A DNA stretch of 64,000 bases from Selaginella moellendorffii. Its lineage: Eukaryota > Streptophyta > Lycopodiopsida > Selaginellales > Selaginellaceae. The DNA is taken from the NCBI RefSeq assembly GCF_000143415.4, contig NW_003314330.1, forward strand, positions 774,089 to 838,088. The letters run 5' to 3'. A model generated the notes under the pieces. That model had not been told where the DNA came from and ran no database searches. It saw only the letters and a program-made list of their open reading frames with translations. This document shows, piece after piece, positions 42,935-54,674 of this stretch (position 1 is the first letter of the stretch; every line of letters begins with the position of its first letter). Position numbers and translations under genes: made by a program.

Positions 42935-45326
42935 TTAAAAGTGAAGAACCCTAGAAATATTTCTCTTTCGATTCATTCTCACGGCGATCGGGCTGCGCAC
43001 AACGTGCACTCCATCTTCCCAGGTGAGATCCGAGAAGCTCCATTTCGGCGCTTGGGGATCCGCCGCTATGGATCCCTTGGCGGAGACGGTGACGCTGTAG
43101 CTCAGCTTCTGTCCGGCGCTTGTGAAGCTCAGCTTGGTGGGAGTGACCGAGATCGAGATTCCTTTGGCGCTTCCCACGGAAGCGGTGTAGGTCGCGCTGG
43201 GATTTCCCACATTGGTCACTGTCCTCTCCACCGTCTTGCTGGATCCATCCAAGAGGACTGCGATGGAGGGATAGTTGAGGCTGAAAGAGGTGTCGTTCTT
43301 GGGGCATTTGCTGCTACTGTCGCCTGTGATGTTTTGGATTTGCTTGGAGGTATAGCCCGAGTTACAGAGATAGGTGATATAGTCGAGAGGATCAGTGTCA
43401 TAGACTAGTCCTGGATCGACTGCTTTTGCTGGTTGGATCTCACCGTTTCCAACGTCGAAAACAGTCGCTGCCTTGTTAGTGCTTGGATCGACGATTGTTT
43501 TGTTGGTGTTGTCTTTAGTGATAGCTGCCAAGAACACTCTTGAGTCTCCAGTTTTATTTTGTTTTCTCTCGACTTACCTGTGGTCATGACTGCTGATTTG
43601 ATCGCCGCAGGACTCCATGTTGGGTGAATGGATTTCAAGTAAGCGATGGTGCCACTGACGTGAGGGCACGCCATGGAAGTTCCAGACAGAAAAGTGTACT
43701 CCACGAACACTTCCTTTCCATTGTCAGTGTCGGGGATATTGCTTGGCCAAGCTGCTAAGATCTCGACTCCTGGAGCGGTAACGTCCGGCTGCAACGCGAG
43801 ATAAGTCACAAGCTTCATGGTATGTCTTTCGAGTACCTTGATGATATCCGGACTGATTGTGTGTGGACCTCTTGACGAAAACTCTGCTACGACAGGTGCT
43901 GGCTTGTAAGGAATCGTTGTTCCTCTGAGAATTCGTGATTTACGACTGCACAGAAACCACAAGGCCAAGAGTAAGTTTCCATCACCTTTTGACCATCTGT
44001 TATACTTACTTGGCTGCTATTTTAGCATCCTCGTTGATCTCCCTGTCGATTGTACTGGCACCAACTGTGAAGATCCAGGGAGCACCGTTGGACACCGATC
44101 CAGTAAATGGTCCAGAGTTTCCACCAGCGCAAGAGACCATGATCCCTCTTTCGACGGCGTGATAGGCACCAATCGCAATGACGTCTACGCTGTAAACTGC
44201 GGGATAGCCTCCGAGTGAGATGGACAGGACATCCACGCCGTCGTTGATGGCATCGTCGAAACCCGCAGCGATGTCAACCTCCTCGCAGCTATCCGTCCAG
44301 CAGACTTTGTACATGGCGATCCGAGCATTTGGAGCTCCTCCTCGGGCCGTGCCAGGAGCGAGTCCTCTCTTACTCGCGTGCGGAACCAGGCTCCCAGCAG
44401 CTGTCGACGACGTATGAGTTCCATGTCCAACCGAGTCTCTCGAGTTCTTGTATGGACCCGTCGAGACTTTTGCTCCGTTATAGTATCTGGCTCCAACGAG
44501 CTTCCTGGTAAGGAGTTCATTCATCACTTTAGTCTAATCTTGTGGCAAACTCTAACACGTACTTGTTGCAGTTGACAGTCTCATTGGCTTTGGTGCCTGG
44601 TGGATTGACGCAAGTTCCTTTCCAACGAGCTGGCACAGGTCCCATGTCGGTGTCCTTGAAACTCTCCGACTCCGGCCAGATTCCTACGCACAGAAGAAGT
44701 AAGCACAGCGAGCTTTTTCGAGTGAGTTTTGTGAAGTTACCTGTGTCCAGAAGCCCGACGATCACGTCAGTGGGAGCACTTGGAGATCCAGCGTGACTGC
44801 TTTTGGCTGGCATGGCCATGCCGAGGAAATCCCACGAGTGTGTTGTCAGTGGATGGAGCGTTTTGCTGGGATAGATGTTGAGGACCTCAGGCATTCCTAC
44901 ACAGTGGTAACGATCAGTTTGTACTTGTCATGTGTTAAGCAATGACTAACTGGAGATTGTTTCGGCCTCTTGTTCGGTCAGGTACGCCGAGAATCCACTG
45001 AAGGCGTACTTGTAGCTGAAGATGATGGACGAGCGAGCATTCTCGATGCTGCAAAACAAATTCTCGGAAGCGTGAGCGTCGCCAAGACACAAAAGGAATC
45101 GATCAAACCTTCCAACAGCTCTGGCAAGTATGTCATGGTGGATCAAGGTGAGCTCGCTCGATTCCACTCCTTTGCTAGTTCCCAGATATGCGATATAGGC
45201 CTGGAAGTTTTTCCACTTTGAAGCTTTAAGCACGCTGGAAATCATTCTCACCTTCTTTGTAGGAGACCCGAGAATCGCTTGGCACTGGAAGAGCAAGCAA
45301 GCAAGAAGTAGAAGCTGGAAAACCAT
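42935..45326 (-). CDS. Subtilisin-like serine protease (S8), nine exons, PA domain absent
   Basis: Secreted plant subtilase. Exons: 45326-45252, 45200-45109, 45048-44951, 44896-44741, 44683-44563, 44504-44010, 43945-43837, 43788-43578, 43524-42935. All are GT..AG and in phase, giving 648 aa. Signal peptide ~1-18; I9 prodomain ~27-100 ([18 protein letters not shown]); catalytic Asp139 (GLLDTG), His208 (GHGTHTSS), oxyanion Asn in GGNSGP, Ser420 (SGTSMACPH); Fn3-like C-terminus ([16 protein letters not shown]). The whole triad is present, so activity is likely. The protease-associated domain usually between His and Ser is missing: GASTIDRE runs within a few residues into [13 protein letters not shown], which explains the short length. 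Several introns are multiples of three without stops. A TATA box lies 46-53 bp upstream. Confidence 0.9.
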
Positions 45327-45371
45327 CTTTGCTTGCCTGCTAGGCTTGAGAAGCTATGGAGGAGAAAATCT

Positions 45372-45379
45372 TATTTATA
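45372..45379 (-). promoter_or_regulatory. TATA box of the subtilase gene
   Basis: Minus-strand TATAAATA lies 46 bp upstream of the ATG at 45326, leaving a very short leader. The same motif is kept, mutated, in copy A near 29335. Confidence 0.65.
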
Positions 45380-45816
45380 CTTGCGATTATAATTGTCATT
45401 TAGAATGTGTTAGAATGTGGAAGATTCTTTAGCGAAGAACTATTGTGAATGATACTCAACGTAGGAATTTTTCTGGGATTGTAAAAGACAGGACATTACT
45501 GTCACTATTTCACGTTTGACTTTTTTCGTTTTTACGCGGAAGAGCTTCACAGTTTATTTACTTATTAATTAATGGTAGAATCTTCACATTTTTACAAAGC
45601 TCCAAACAGCTTGGAGCTGTTCTTGTGTTTTTTTATGCGGCAGTGGCTGGATCTTTGCCGCAACCCAAGAGCAAATGCGTGATTATCATGTTTCCTCGTC
45701 TCACCGATTCGGCCAATCGTCCCACCAGCGGGAGCTTCACTGTGTCTCTCGATTTTAATGGCTGCTTATGCCACCTGAAAACACGAAGTAAGTCTCTAAA
45801 CAAAGTAGATCATGGC

Positions 45817-46123
45817 TTACAAGTCTTGGTGGCTGATCACTTTCCCATTCTCGACCTGATCAAAGAAGAAAGAATCGAAGCTGTGAGAGATTCTTCTGAC
45901 GAAAATGGAAAAGAGATTCTTCTCAAGCTTTTCTTAATACCTTGAGCTTGATGAGCATGTCAATTTTCCGGCCCAGAAACTTGCAGTGTTGGACGTTGTC
46001 AATGCGAATCTCTCCATTCTCTGGCTCTTCCACAACACTGTAGTTGTCCGGGATTCGTCCCTCGCTAAACACCTTCCAATCCATCAATGCGTTAGAAGCG
46101 GAATCACTCGAATTTGTAGACAT
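45817..46123 (-). CDS. Small two-exon ORF, unknown function
   Basis: I do not recognise it. Exon 46123-45941 joins through GTATTA..CAG to 45855-45817, giving 73 aa from MSTNSSDSAS to VENGKVISHQDL. It includes EGRIPDNYSVVEEPENG and QHCKFLGRKIDMLIKLK, and its codon use is ordinary for a nuclear gene. The frame is also open upstream to 46369 (NAMFEDLLMRANG) and may join a further exon near 46390-46460 (FLAPNGLSQLTW) through GTAAGT..TAG. The product could therefore be longer, or this may be the 3' part of a broken gene. The frame on the opposite strand (45625-45945) looks like a shadow. Confidence 0.4.
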
Positions 46124-46479
46124 GGCTTCTCTTCTCTTACTTTGGGAATGGAGTAGAAGGCTGATTTGATCTGCAGGACACTGCGCAAGAAAGAAATCAC
46201 ATAGAATGAATCGATTGAGTGAGAGAGCGATGCCTTGATACCCATTTGCGCGCATTAGCAGGTCCTCAAACATGGCATTCGATGTGTAGACATCAAAATC
46301 CACTGCGGTTGCCTTGCAATTGTATCTAAAACCATGAAATCTCAAGGGATTGGCAGTGAAAGCAATCAAAATGGCACACTTACAGGTTGAGAATGTGAGG
46401 AAGAATGCTCCACGTGAGCTGACTCAGGCCATTTGGCGCCAAGAACGCGTCAAAACGATACGCTGATTAATAATTGTAC

Positions 46480-46790
46480 CAAAGAATGTTAGGAATCTAG
46501 AGGTTTGGTGTGTTTGGTTGCTTGTGCTAACAAGGAGTGTAGCTGAAACTTAAGTTTAATCTAACCCGGGGAGGGGGATTAGGAAAGATTTGGGAATTTG
46601 TGGATGGATGAGTAACACTCTGTTATTTGTGAGTAATTGAAACCAAGTAAAACCAAGTAAGAGCTAATACAATAGGTGGGAACTTTGGTGAAGGAACTTA
46701 GCTAAAGCTAAGGCAGTGTTGGTTGAATAAACAAAGTAAGTTAGCAAATTGGAAAGGAAAAATTTGTAACTTATAGGAAGCCACTTGTTC
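46480..46790. other. Intergenic DNA, nothing recognised
   Basis: No ORF or motif that I can support; it leads into LINE sequence. Confidence 0.4.
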
Positions 46791-48961
46791 CTCCAATCCT
46801 CTAAATAACTAGATTTTACCTACTCTTTTAGGATGGCATAGTGGAGGCACACTACTACAAGAGTAAGAAGCTATCACCATAAATATCCTCGTTTGTTGTC
46901 TATCAAAGTGATAGTGATTCTTTGCCTCTTAGAGTGCTTGCACTCCTGTCACTCTCTAGATAGACCAACACTTGTGACTAATTGCCTCCCAAACTGACAT
47001 ACCAACTTCAACTCCTGTCTCATCCCACCAAACTCATATATTCCATCCATATCAACCTTGATATCATATGTGTCTCCAAGCCAGACTAGTGGCTAGACCT
47101 TGTGTTCCTTTGAACTAGTGTAGAACATCCCCTTTCTTAGCCTCAAACTCTGAAACTTCTTCTAATTCCTGTATCACCTTGAGGATCTATCGCTATACCT
47201 CTCTTGCCATATTGCATTCCCGCAAACTATGCTACACCATCTCTAGTTTGCCACACTCCTTGCATCGTCAATATGCTTCCTCCTAGAACCATTGTCCCAC
47301 TAGTAACCTATTGTTTGCCACCAACCATGAGGTGGCCTTGACTTTCTCTTGTACAGGTAATTTCCAAAAAGCAAGCATGTTGTCCACCACCTCGTTCATC
47401 TTGACTTCTTGCTTGATCCACTAGTGCTTGGGTTTGATGAAATGTGTATATACATTTCCCATGTCTCCATGGGACTAATACAAAAACTAAGCATGTTGCC
47501 TACTCACTAAGCTACAATCTCATGTCTTAACTAGGCCTAATCCTGAAGTAAAAGTGGACATTGTTATCTCCTTTGAATCATATTGATGTCCAAGTCCCCT
47601 CCCCAAGCCGAGTGAAGAATAGCATCAAGGGGGGTGCCATTGCCAGTGGATCTTGTCATCAATCACCCTCCTAGGAGCCATCTATTCTGCCACTCCCCTA
47701 GACAATCAGGCTTTGCCTATTCCTTTACGATGACATAATGAAGGTGAGTAGCTGCTAGAGTAAGTCTCCACTATGTGGCCACAATAGCGGATACTCTTGC
47801 TTGTTGCCTATCAAAGTGATGGTGGTTACATGTCTCCCAGATAGCTTGCATCCTTATCACTGTCCATACTGCCCGGCATTCATGGCCCATTACCTCCTAG
47901 ACTGATGTTCCAACACCTATTTTGTCCCATTGGACTCACATTTTCCAACTGTGCCATCCATGAAATGTGATGCGCCTCCAAGCCAGACCTATGGTTGGTC
48001 CTTCGAACTAGTGGAGCATGTCACCACACTTTGCTTCAAACTTTAAGATGTCCCTTATCTCATGAGCCGCCTTGAGAATTTGACGCAATACTTTCTTTGC
48101 CATATGGCAATCCCACAATGTATGTTACACCATCTCCACCTTGCTACACTCCTTGTAGCATCGGCTAACATCATCTTGGAACCATTGTCCCACTGGCAGC
48201 TTGATGTTTGCCATGAGCCAGGAAGTGATCTTGACTTTCTCTTGAACTGGCAACTTCTAAAAATCTAGTGTGTTGTCCACCACTTGATTTGCATCCACTC
48301 CTTGCTTGATAATTTCCTCTATAGCTTTGGGATTATCCATATGCCTCCTCCCTATTTGTCAACAAGCCATCCTGTGCCTCCACCTCAAAGGAGAAGAAAC
48401 TGTTCAAGCCTTGCCTCCATTCTACAGGATCCCAATCCAGGTCTTCAATCAGTTGCCGATGCCACCACTTGAGTATCCGATCCCCTCAAGCATGGCTAGT
48501 GATTGCATAACGACCAGCTGTTTCAACACTTGGCAAAGAACTCAAATCCTCCCCTTAACCTTGTCATTAGTCACCATCGGCATGTCTTGCTCTTCTCCCA
48601 CTAGCAATAGCATGTCCTCCCTTGTCACCCAAAAGGGGTGACTTATGTTCTTCTCTAGAGCAACTATGAACTAGACCTCCACATTGCCATCTTCCCATGC
48701 TAGTGACAGGGCTCTAAACACTTGAATCCACTCACCTAGCTTGACTTGTTCTCCATCTAGCTCAATCTCCCATTGTAGCATTATGAAGTCCCCGGCTTTA
48801 AGGCACCTTCTCAGCCAAGGTTGTCCCCTCTTTGCCTCACCCACAACTCGGAGGATTTGAAGGATGTTTATGTGAACTTTGCGACTCCTACCCAGGTTGA
48901 AGACTTGCATCCTCCTTATGGTCTTCTTCTAATCCTTGTCCAACACTCCTATGAATTGTTT
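46791..48961 (-). pseudogene. LINE 3' end with two tandem zf-RVT-like segments
   Basis: Minus-strand translation around 47150-47350 gives, with stops, LAFWKLPVQEKVKATSWLV then NNRLLVGQWF and CKECGKLEMV followed by HSLRECNMAREVW. This is the zinc-binding region (zf-RVT) after the reverse transcriptase of plant LINEs. A second, similar segment lies at about 47700-48300, so the unit is tandemly repeated at roughly 0.9 kb. The region continues, past the inserted LTR element, into the RT at 57706-60250. Completely decayed. Confidence 0.7.
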
Positions 48962-49147
48962 TGTTGGGGAAGGAAGGCTGCCTCCCCCAATGCTCGCTCA
49001 AACATGAAAAAATGCTTCAATGCTCTCCACAAATGCCCCCCCTTCCCCTTGTGGGGCAAGGGTTTTATACAAGGAAGATGGGGAATATTTTGAGGACTAG
49101 AATATTCCCTCTCTCTCTCTCACTCTCTCAATGGCCACGCCCTAACA
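48962..49147 (-). repeat. 3' LTR of the Tat-like element
   Basis: 186 bp, TGTTGGGGAAGG to CCCTAACA; matches 57520-57705 at most positions, including a CT-repeat tract. Confidence 0.88.
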
Positions 49148-50359
49148 TGTGACCACGGTGGATCATACTGGCTCTAGATGTGCAAGAACCCTTTGAAGAG
49201 TGTAAAGTGTACCTTTGCTACTAATGCCAAGTGCTGGTAACTGCATGAAATAGTAAAAACTCTAGAAAACAAAGTGGAAAAAAAAAAAAAAAGAGGTAGA
49301 TGTGAAATTTGGAGATAGGGAAGAAAACCTGGTGGGAAACCCTGTAGTCAAACTAAACCTTGAAGTTAAAGAAAAGTGTAGAAAAAGTGTGAAAAGAGGA
49401 GAAAAATAGAAGAAAAGAAAGAAAAAGAAAAAGTGAGTACTCAAAGAACTTAACTTGTACTTGAATTTTGGCTCAAGAAAGTGTAATATGCAAATGCAGC
49501 CTCTTGATGACTTCTAATATGCTCCAAGGATTGGCTAAAATTGAGAAAGAAAGAAAGGTAGAAGAGGGGATGCATTGCCCAAGGGTGGCAAATGTAGAAA
49601 TGATGAAAGATGGAGTGATATGTTGGAGTGCCGAGATAGTGGTGGCACTCTAAAAAGGTGGTCATCTCTAGAAGTGTCAAGCCAATGGTTTGATGTGTCA
49701 AACTGAAGAAGACAACAGCTGAAAAGGATGGCATAAGGTAAAAAGAGGTGGCATGTATCCACTGAGTGCTAGAGTAGAAGAAAATGGCTTCAGCTTCTGT
49801 GGCCTCGCCTAAAGATCCACCTAGGTGCCTTGAATGAACAAGCTCACCAGGTTGGAAGAAAGTCGCTCCAGAAAAGCTAGTGCGTTATCGGCAAATGGTC
49901 ATAATGATATCTAGGAAACAACACGTCCAAATGAGGTGGTGTCTTCCTATTACTGGTGCACGTATGTGTGTCCATGGTATAGTGTAAATGTGACCTCAAA
50001 CAGAGATGTGAATAATGGTGAAAGAATAAAAGATGCAAGACAGGCATCTAGAGGTAAATGCGGGCAATGCTGCTGGAAGTGATTGGTGATGGAACTGTGA
50101 GTGTAGGTGATATAGAATGGGTGTGGGGAATGTGTGGGGTGTATTAATAGTAAGAGAAGGGCCAAAGAACCTGGAATAGAGACTGAGCTAAGTGAGGAAC
50201 CTCCATACAAATGGCAATGCAACCTGAACATGAAATCCAAGGCACAAGCCACAATCCAATGGAGAAACACCCTCTGAAAGTAAGAAAAGAAGCCATGAAA
50301 GTAAAGTGAAAGGAAGGAAGAAAAAGAAAAAGAAGAGAAGAGGTACGCCTCACCGAATG
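49148..50359 (-). other. 3' untranslated region of the Tat-like element
   Basis: About 1.2 kb without a supported frame. It is purine-rich on the plus strand near 49270-49440. Confidence 0.5.
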
Positions 50360-51476
50360 AAGCGTTTGAGGTGAGAGTGGTTGTGAGCATGTGGGAGTTC
50401 ACGTCCATCAACGTCGACTAGCATATATGCTCCACCCCCAATGTGTTGTTGAACAAAGTAAGGGCCGGTCCAATAAGGGGAGAACTTCAAAGGTGGCGTA
50501 AACTCCTTGAGTAGAACAAGATCACCATCCTCGAATGGTTCGGCAGACTGTTGGTGATCAATGACTGACTTGATCTTTTTCTTACTTCGAAGGAGATGTT
50601 CAATTGTGGATTGTCGCTATTCTTCCAAGGCAAGAACCTCCAAGTCACATGCCTGAAACTTATCCTCATTGCTAAGCTACATCATTGCTGCGTATCAAAG
50701 TGAAAGTGAGAGTGATGGCACTTGGATCTCCACTAGAAGTATGGTCTTTGTCCCATAGACAAAGGAGAATGGGGTTGTAGAGATGGATGTCTTGAAGAAT
50801 GTTTGAAAGGCCCACAATGCTATAACTAAGTCCTCATGCCAACTCCTTGGGTGATCCTCCACAAGCTTTGAGATGACTGTCTTTAATATCTTGTTACTGG
50901 ACTTGGCCTGGCCATTGCACTCAGGATAATAGTTGCTACTCTTAATGTGCTTGATCTGCAACTGTTGGAGAAGATGCTGCATCACCTATCCAAGGAAGCT
51001 GCTGCCACGATCGGAAATCAAAATGGCAAGAACTCCAAATCAGTAAATAATATACTTGTAGACAAACTTTGTTGTAGATTGTTGATCTGCCTATCATAGA
51101 GGGATGGCCTCAACCCATTTTGTGAAATAGTCCATTGCCACGATGATGTATCGTTGTCCTTTTGAGCTTGATAGGTTGATCGGGTTGACAAATTCAAGTC
51201 CCCACTGGAAAAAGGGACCTGGAGAAGTGATGAGCTGGAAAGGAAGATGTGGAACATGGTTGAACCGTTGGCATTGCTTACATACCTTTGCATAGACCAA
51301 GTTGTCCTGGTGAATCCAAGGCCAAAAGTAGCCATGGCACAAGAGGAGTTGTGCTGTGACCTGTCCTGAGAAATGCCCTGCACAAGAGTGGAAAGCATGA
51401 AGGAGCTTAGGAACCTCCTGTTCACCCACACACCGCAACAAAACTTCCTAAGAAGTCCTCTTGTAAAGGTGTCCAT
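50360..51476 (-). pseudogene. Integrase of the Tat-like element
   Basis: Zinc-binding part HFSGQVTAQLLLCHGYFWP with CKQCQRF (~51240-51400); core WGLEFVNPI and AMDYFTKWVEA (first Asp, ~51130-51190); NYYPECNGQAKSSNK (Glu replaced by Lys, ~50900); GPY/F-like YWTGPYFVQQHIGGGAYML (~50440-50480). Stops and a gap between frames show that it is dead. Confidence 0.85.
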
Positions 51477-51699
51477 CGAGAAGGCAAAACCCCTGTGCTT
51501 GGATCTCCAATGCCTTTTGTTGCACTAGTGAGGAATCTACTGGGAATTAACTTGAATCCAGGTACATTGCAATGTCTTGTAATACTACTGGGACTACAAA
51601 GGAAGTAGCTTCAACAACCAAGAACTTTCTTGGATCCATCACATGGTTCCACTGCATGTGAAAAGTTGGCTGGAACTCTTGGATGGTCACAATCCAAGA

Positions 51700-52080
51700 T
51701 AAAGTATGAGGACTGTGAACTGGTCGATGTAAAATAAAAGTTAGCACATTAAAATAGACATGGAAATGGATACAGGCTCCAACGAGAAAGTGACAAAATC
51801 ACTCCAAAGTGTAAACAACAGCCACTGTTTCTTTTTCCGCATCCATGTACTTCTTCTCAGTCTCCTTGAATGAATGTGAGGCATAATATGTTGCATGTGG
51901 TGGCTTGCCAGGCTGTGAACATTGGCAAAGGCATACTCCAAAAGCCTCTATACCCGTCGTGATGTAAATTTCAAAAGGAAGTTGTGGTTCTAGTGGCTAG
52001 AGTACTGGGGCTGTGCGGAGTGACTACTTCAATGATTCAAAGGCTTGTTGCTGGGAGTCACCTTAGACAAATGGAATGTT
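51700..52080 (-). pseudogene. Degenerate Ty3-type RNase H (connection-like)
   Basis: Following the RT: FEIYITTGIEAFGVCL where active elements have YTDAS, then YYASHSFKETEKKYMDAEKE and VAVVYTLE. The first catalytic Asp is Thr and the third position is not Asp (HVYFNVLTF). Several stops are present. Confidence 0.75.
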
Positions 52081-52899
52081 GTGTTGTAGCAGAGCTATAA
52101 GAGGCCGTGAATGTGCAGCATAGTTGTGGAGGAAACGGCAAAAGAAACCCATTTGCCCGAGGAAGCTGCAAAGCTGCTTCACATTGGTTGGTGGGTGCCA
52201 ATCCATAATCTCCTGAGCCTTGGCTACCTGGGGCTTGATCCCATCTTGGGAGACATCAAAGCCTAGCAACTGGCCTTTAGTCACCTCAAATTTACACTTT
52301 GCCGGGTTTAATGAAAACTTGTGTTGTCGGCAGTGAGTGAAGATCTACTCCAAGTGCGCAAGGTGGTCCTCAAAAGAGTCAAAGGTCATGCATAAATCAT
52401 CCATATACACCCTCAAGGCACCTCCATTCAGGTCGTGAAAGGCTTGGGTCATAAAGCACTAAAAAGTAGCTCCAACGTTACACAAGCCAAATGGTAGGAT
52501 GTTGAAAGTGAAGATGCCCCAAGGTGTCCGAAAAGCTGTAAGATCTCGATGATCGGGATGAATGAAGATCTGGTTGTACCTTGAAAAGCCATCCATGAAA
52601 GAGTAGTAATAATGTCTAGCCATCTCATCCATGATTGCATCGATAAATAGAGTTAGAAAGTGATCTTTCGTAGTTGCCTTGTTCAAGTCTTGAAAGTCAA
52701 CGCAAAGGTGGAGTTTTCCATTTGCCTTGCGTGCAAGGACAAGATTGGCCACCCACTCTAAGCTTTCCAAAGGGTAAATAAAGCTAGCTACCAGAAGTCG
52801 CTCAATTTCCAACTTCATCTTTGAGTGAGCTGCCGGGCTGAAACGCTGCATCTTTTGACAAATTGGTTTGGCTGACTCTGAAAGCACAATACTATGCAT
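52063..52899 (-). pseudogene. Reverse transcriptase of the Tat-like element
   Basis: Clear RT blocks: ANLVLARKANGKLHLCVDFQ, MDGFSRYNQI, FRTPWGIFTFNILPFGLC. A YMDD-like box lies near 52395-52420 (YMDDLCMTF), read on from a frame with stops. The tail GFDVSQDGIKPQVAKAQEIM and FLGQMGFFCRFLHNYA ends in front of the RNase H. Confidence 0.85.
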
Positions 52900-53154
52900 G
52901 ATTGTATCTATGGGAACTCCTAGAAGCTAGCTGTAGTCCCAAGCAAACACATCCTTGAAATAGTGAAGGAGATCCAAGAGCTTTGCTGTGTTTGTTGAAG
53001 CAAGTGATGTGGCGATAAAGATCGGATCCTTGTCATCACCTAGGAAAACGGCATGAACCCTGGAGTCTAGAGAAACCTTGGGCTCAAGGGGTTCATCTAT
53101 CTTAGATTCCTCCCTAACTTTGGAAACCAAAGAGCAGGGAGTGTCGTTTGCCTC

Positions 53155-53560
53155 TCATATCATGGTGATTGCTTTATGTGATAACCTGTCCGCCCAAAAG
53201 TTTTCTTCAAGAGGGATGCTTTGAAATGTCACTTGAGAGAACTCATCCTTCAAGTTGACCACCCACTGCCATAGGTCTTTTAGGTTTTCTTTGCTGACTT
53301 GGTATTCTCTAGTAAGTTGGCATATGATGAGTTGTGCATCTCCAATGAAAGTGACTCGCCTAAACTTGAGATTGGTGGCCAACTTCATGGCATTGATAGC
53401 CGCCAAGTACTCCACTTCATTAGCTGATATTGCTAGCAAAGTGATAGAGAGGTTAGCTACTTTGTTCTCCGCAGAATCAATCATCCAAACTCCAATGCTA
53501 GCAACCTGGTTTTTGGGCTAGAAAGCACCATCGAAATAAGCTGTAATCATATGAGTGTCC
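53155..53560 (-). pseudogene. Additional RNase H between protease and RT
   Basis: The frame reads YFDGAF, one stop (53520-53518, TAG), then ASIGVWMIDSAENKVANL, ANEVEYLAAINAMKLA, FIGDAQLIICQL, EYQVSKENLKDL, FQSIPLEENFWADRLSHKA. This is the bacterial/archaeal/plant RNase HI type (Pfam RVT_3), not the Ty3 type. The four acidic positions are all there: Asp 53532-53530, Glu 53412-53410, Asp 53340-53338, Asp 53190-53188. It lies upstream of the RT in transcription sense. Confidence 0.82.
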
Positions 53561-54674
53561 TCTTCTTCAAATAAAGATGTTGGAGACACCACATCTAGCA
53601 AGACTATCTTTGGCAAGTCAGGCAAGAACGTTGTTGTTAGATCCGTAGTCTTTGTCTATTGTTCTCTTTTCTTCTGATGCTCTGAGCGCTCAATGTCTGA
53701 TGTGAGAATTGTAGCCAAGTACTCTGCAAGTGAAGGGAGATCCTCCACTGAAGTCAAGTCCAAGTCTGGTGCTAAAGTTTCAGTGTAATACACTTGGATC
53801 TGTACCAGGAGCTCCACAGTAGGAAATTCTGAACTCAAAGAGCTATAACACGCATGTAGCATGTCCAATTGCCTTGATTCCTTTTGCCAGTTGTGTGTCT
53901 GGATGTCATCCTTCGTCTCCAAAAAATAGCATGACAAAATACACTCAGAGTCGTCAGCTACCGTGATTTTAGTAGGAAGATGTTGGCTGTGTGACACCTT
54001 AGATAGTTGCTGAGGAGGATTGAGTTCGGTTGTGTCCTATGAAAGATGGACTTGGTCTGGAGTGACTGTGTCATCAAGCTCCATAAGAGAGAGTTAGTCC
54101 CATGCAAAAAAAAAATTGAGAAGCCCTTCCTCTATCGAGAAACACTTCAAAAAGTTGGATATCCGTACCCTATAAGCCCCGCCATCAAATAAAGAGGGCA
54201 TGGCTAGAGGCTCGGCCTTACTCTCAAATAAAGAGAGTGAGGCTGAGAGATGTCTCGAGCTATCTGACTCACCTCCAACAATGTCGATCACATTGCATGA
54301 GAAAGCATCTGTCATATAGATAGTCCACTCCACCGCCAACTCGGGAAAAACCTTTGTGAGCTTAGGAGGAAAGTGTGGTGTGGAGACCACTTTAGTCTGA
54401 GTCTTTTGGGCTTGCTGAGAAAGAGCACTACTGTGGTTGTTGAGAAAGGTGGTGCTATGGGTTCCATCACTAATTTCCATCTTGCCTTGCACGCTGTCAA
54501 TGGTGCAATGGGCTGTGACTTGCCATGTGTACCAAGATGTTGGTAGTCAACCACGAGTAAATCTACCTCAGAAATAACACCTTGCATTGAAACCTTGACA
54601 CCACAGCAAATGCTTGCTGGAGGAACAGTGTGGTTGGCAAAGGTCTTGAGCATGATGGAGGAGCTCTCAGTGAT

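Noticed and set aside
45625-45945. 106-codon plus-strand frame opposite the small gene
   Set aside because: No recognisable motif, and the opposite strand offers splice-consistent coding sequence; left out as unsupported.
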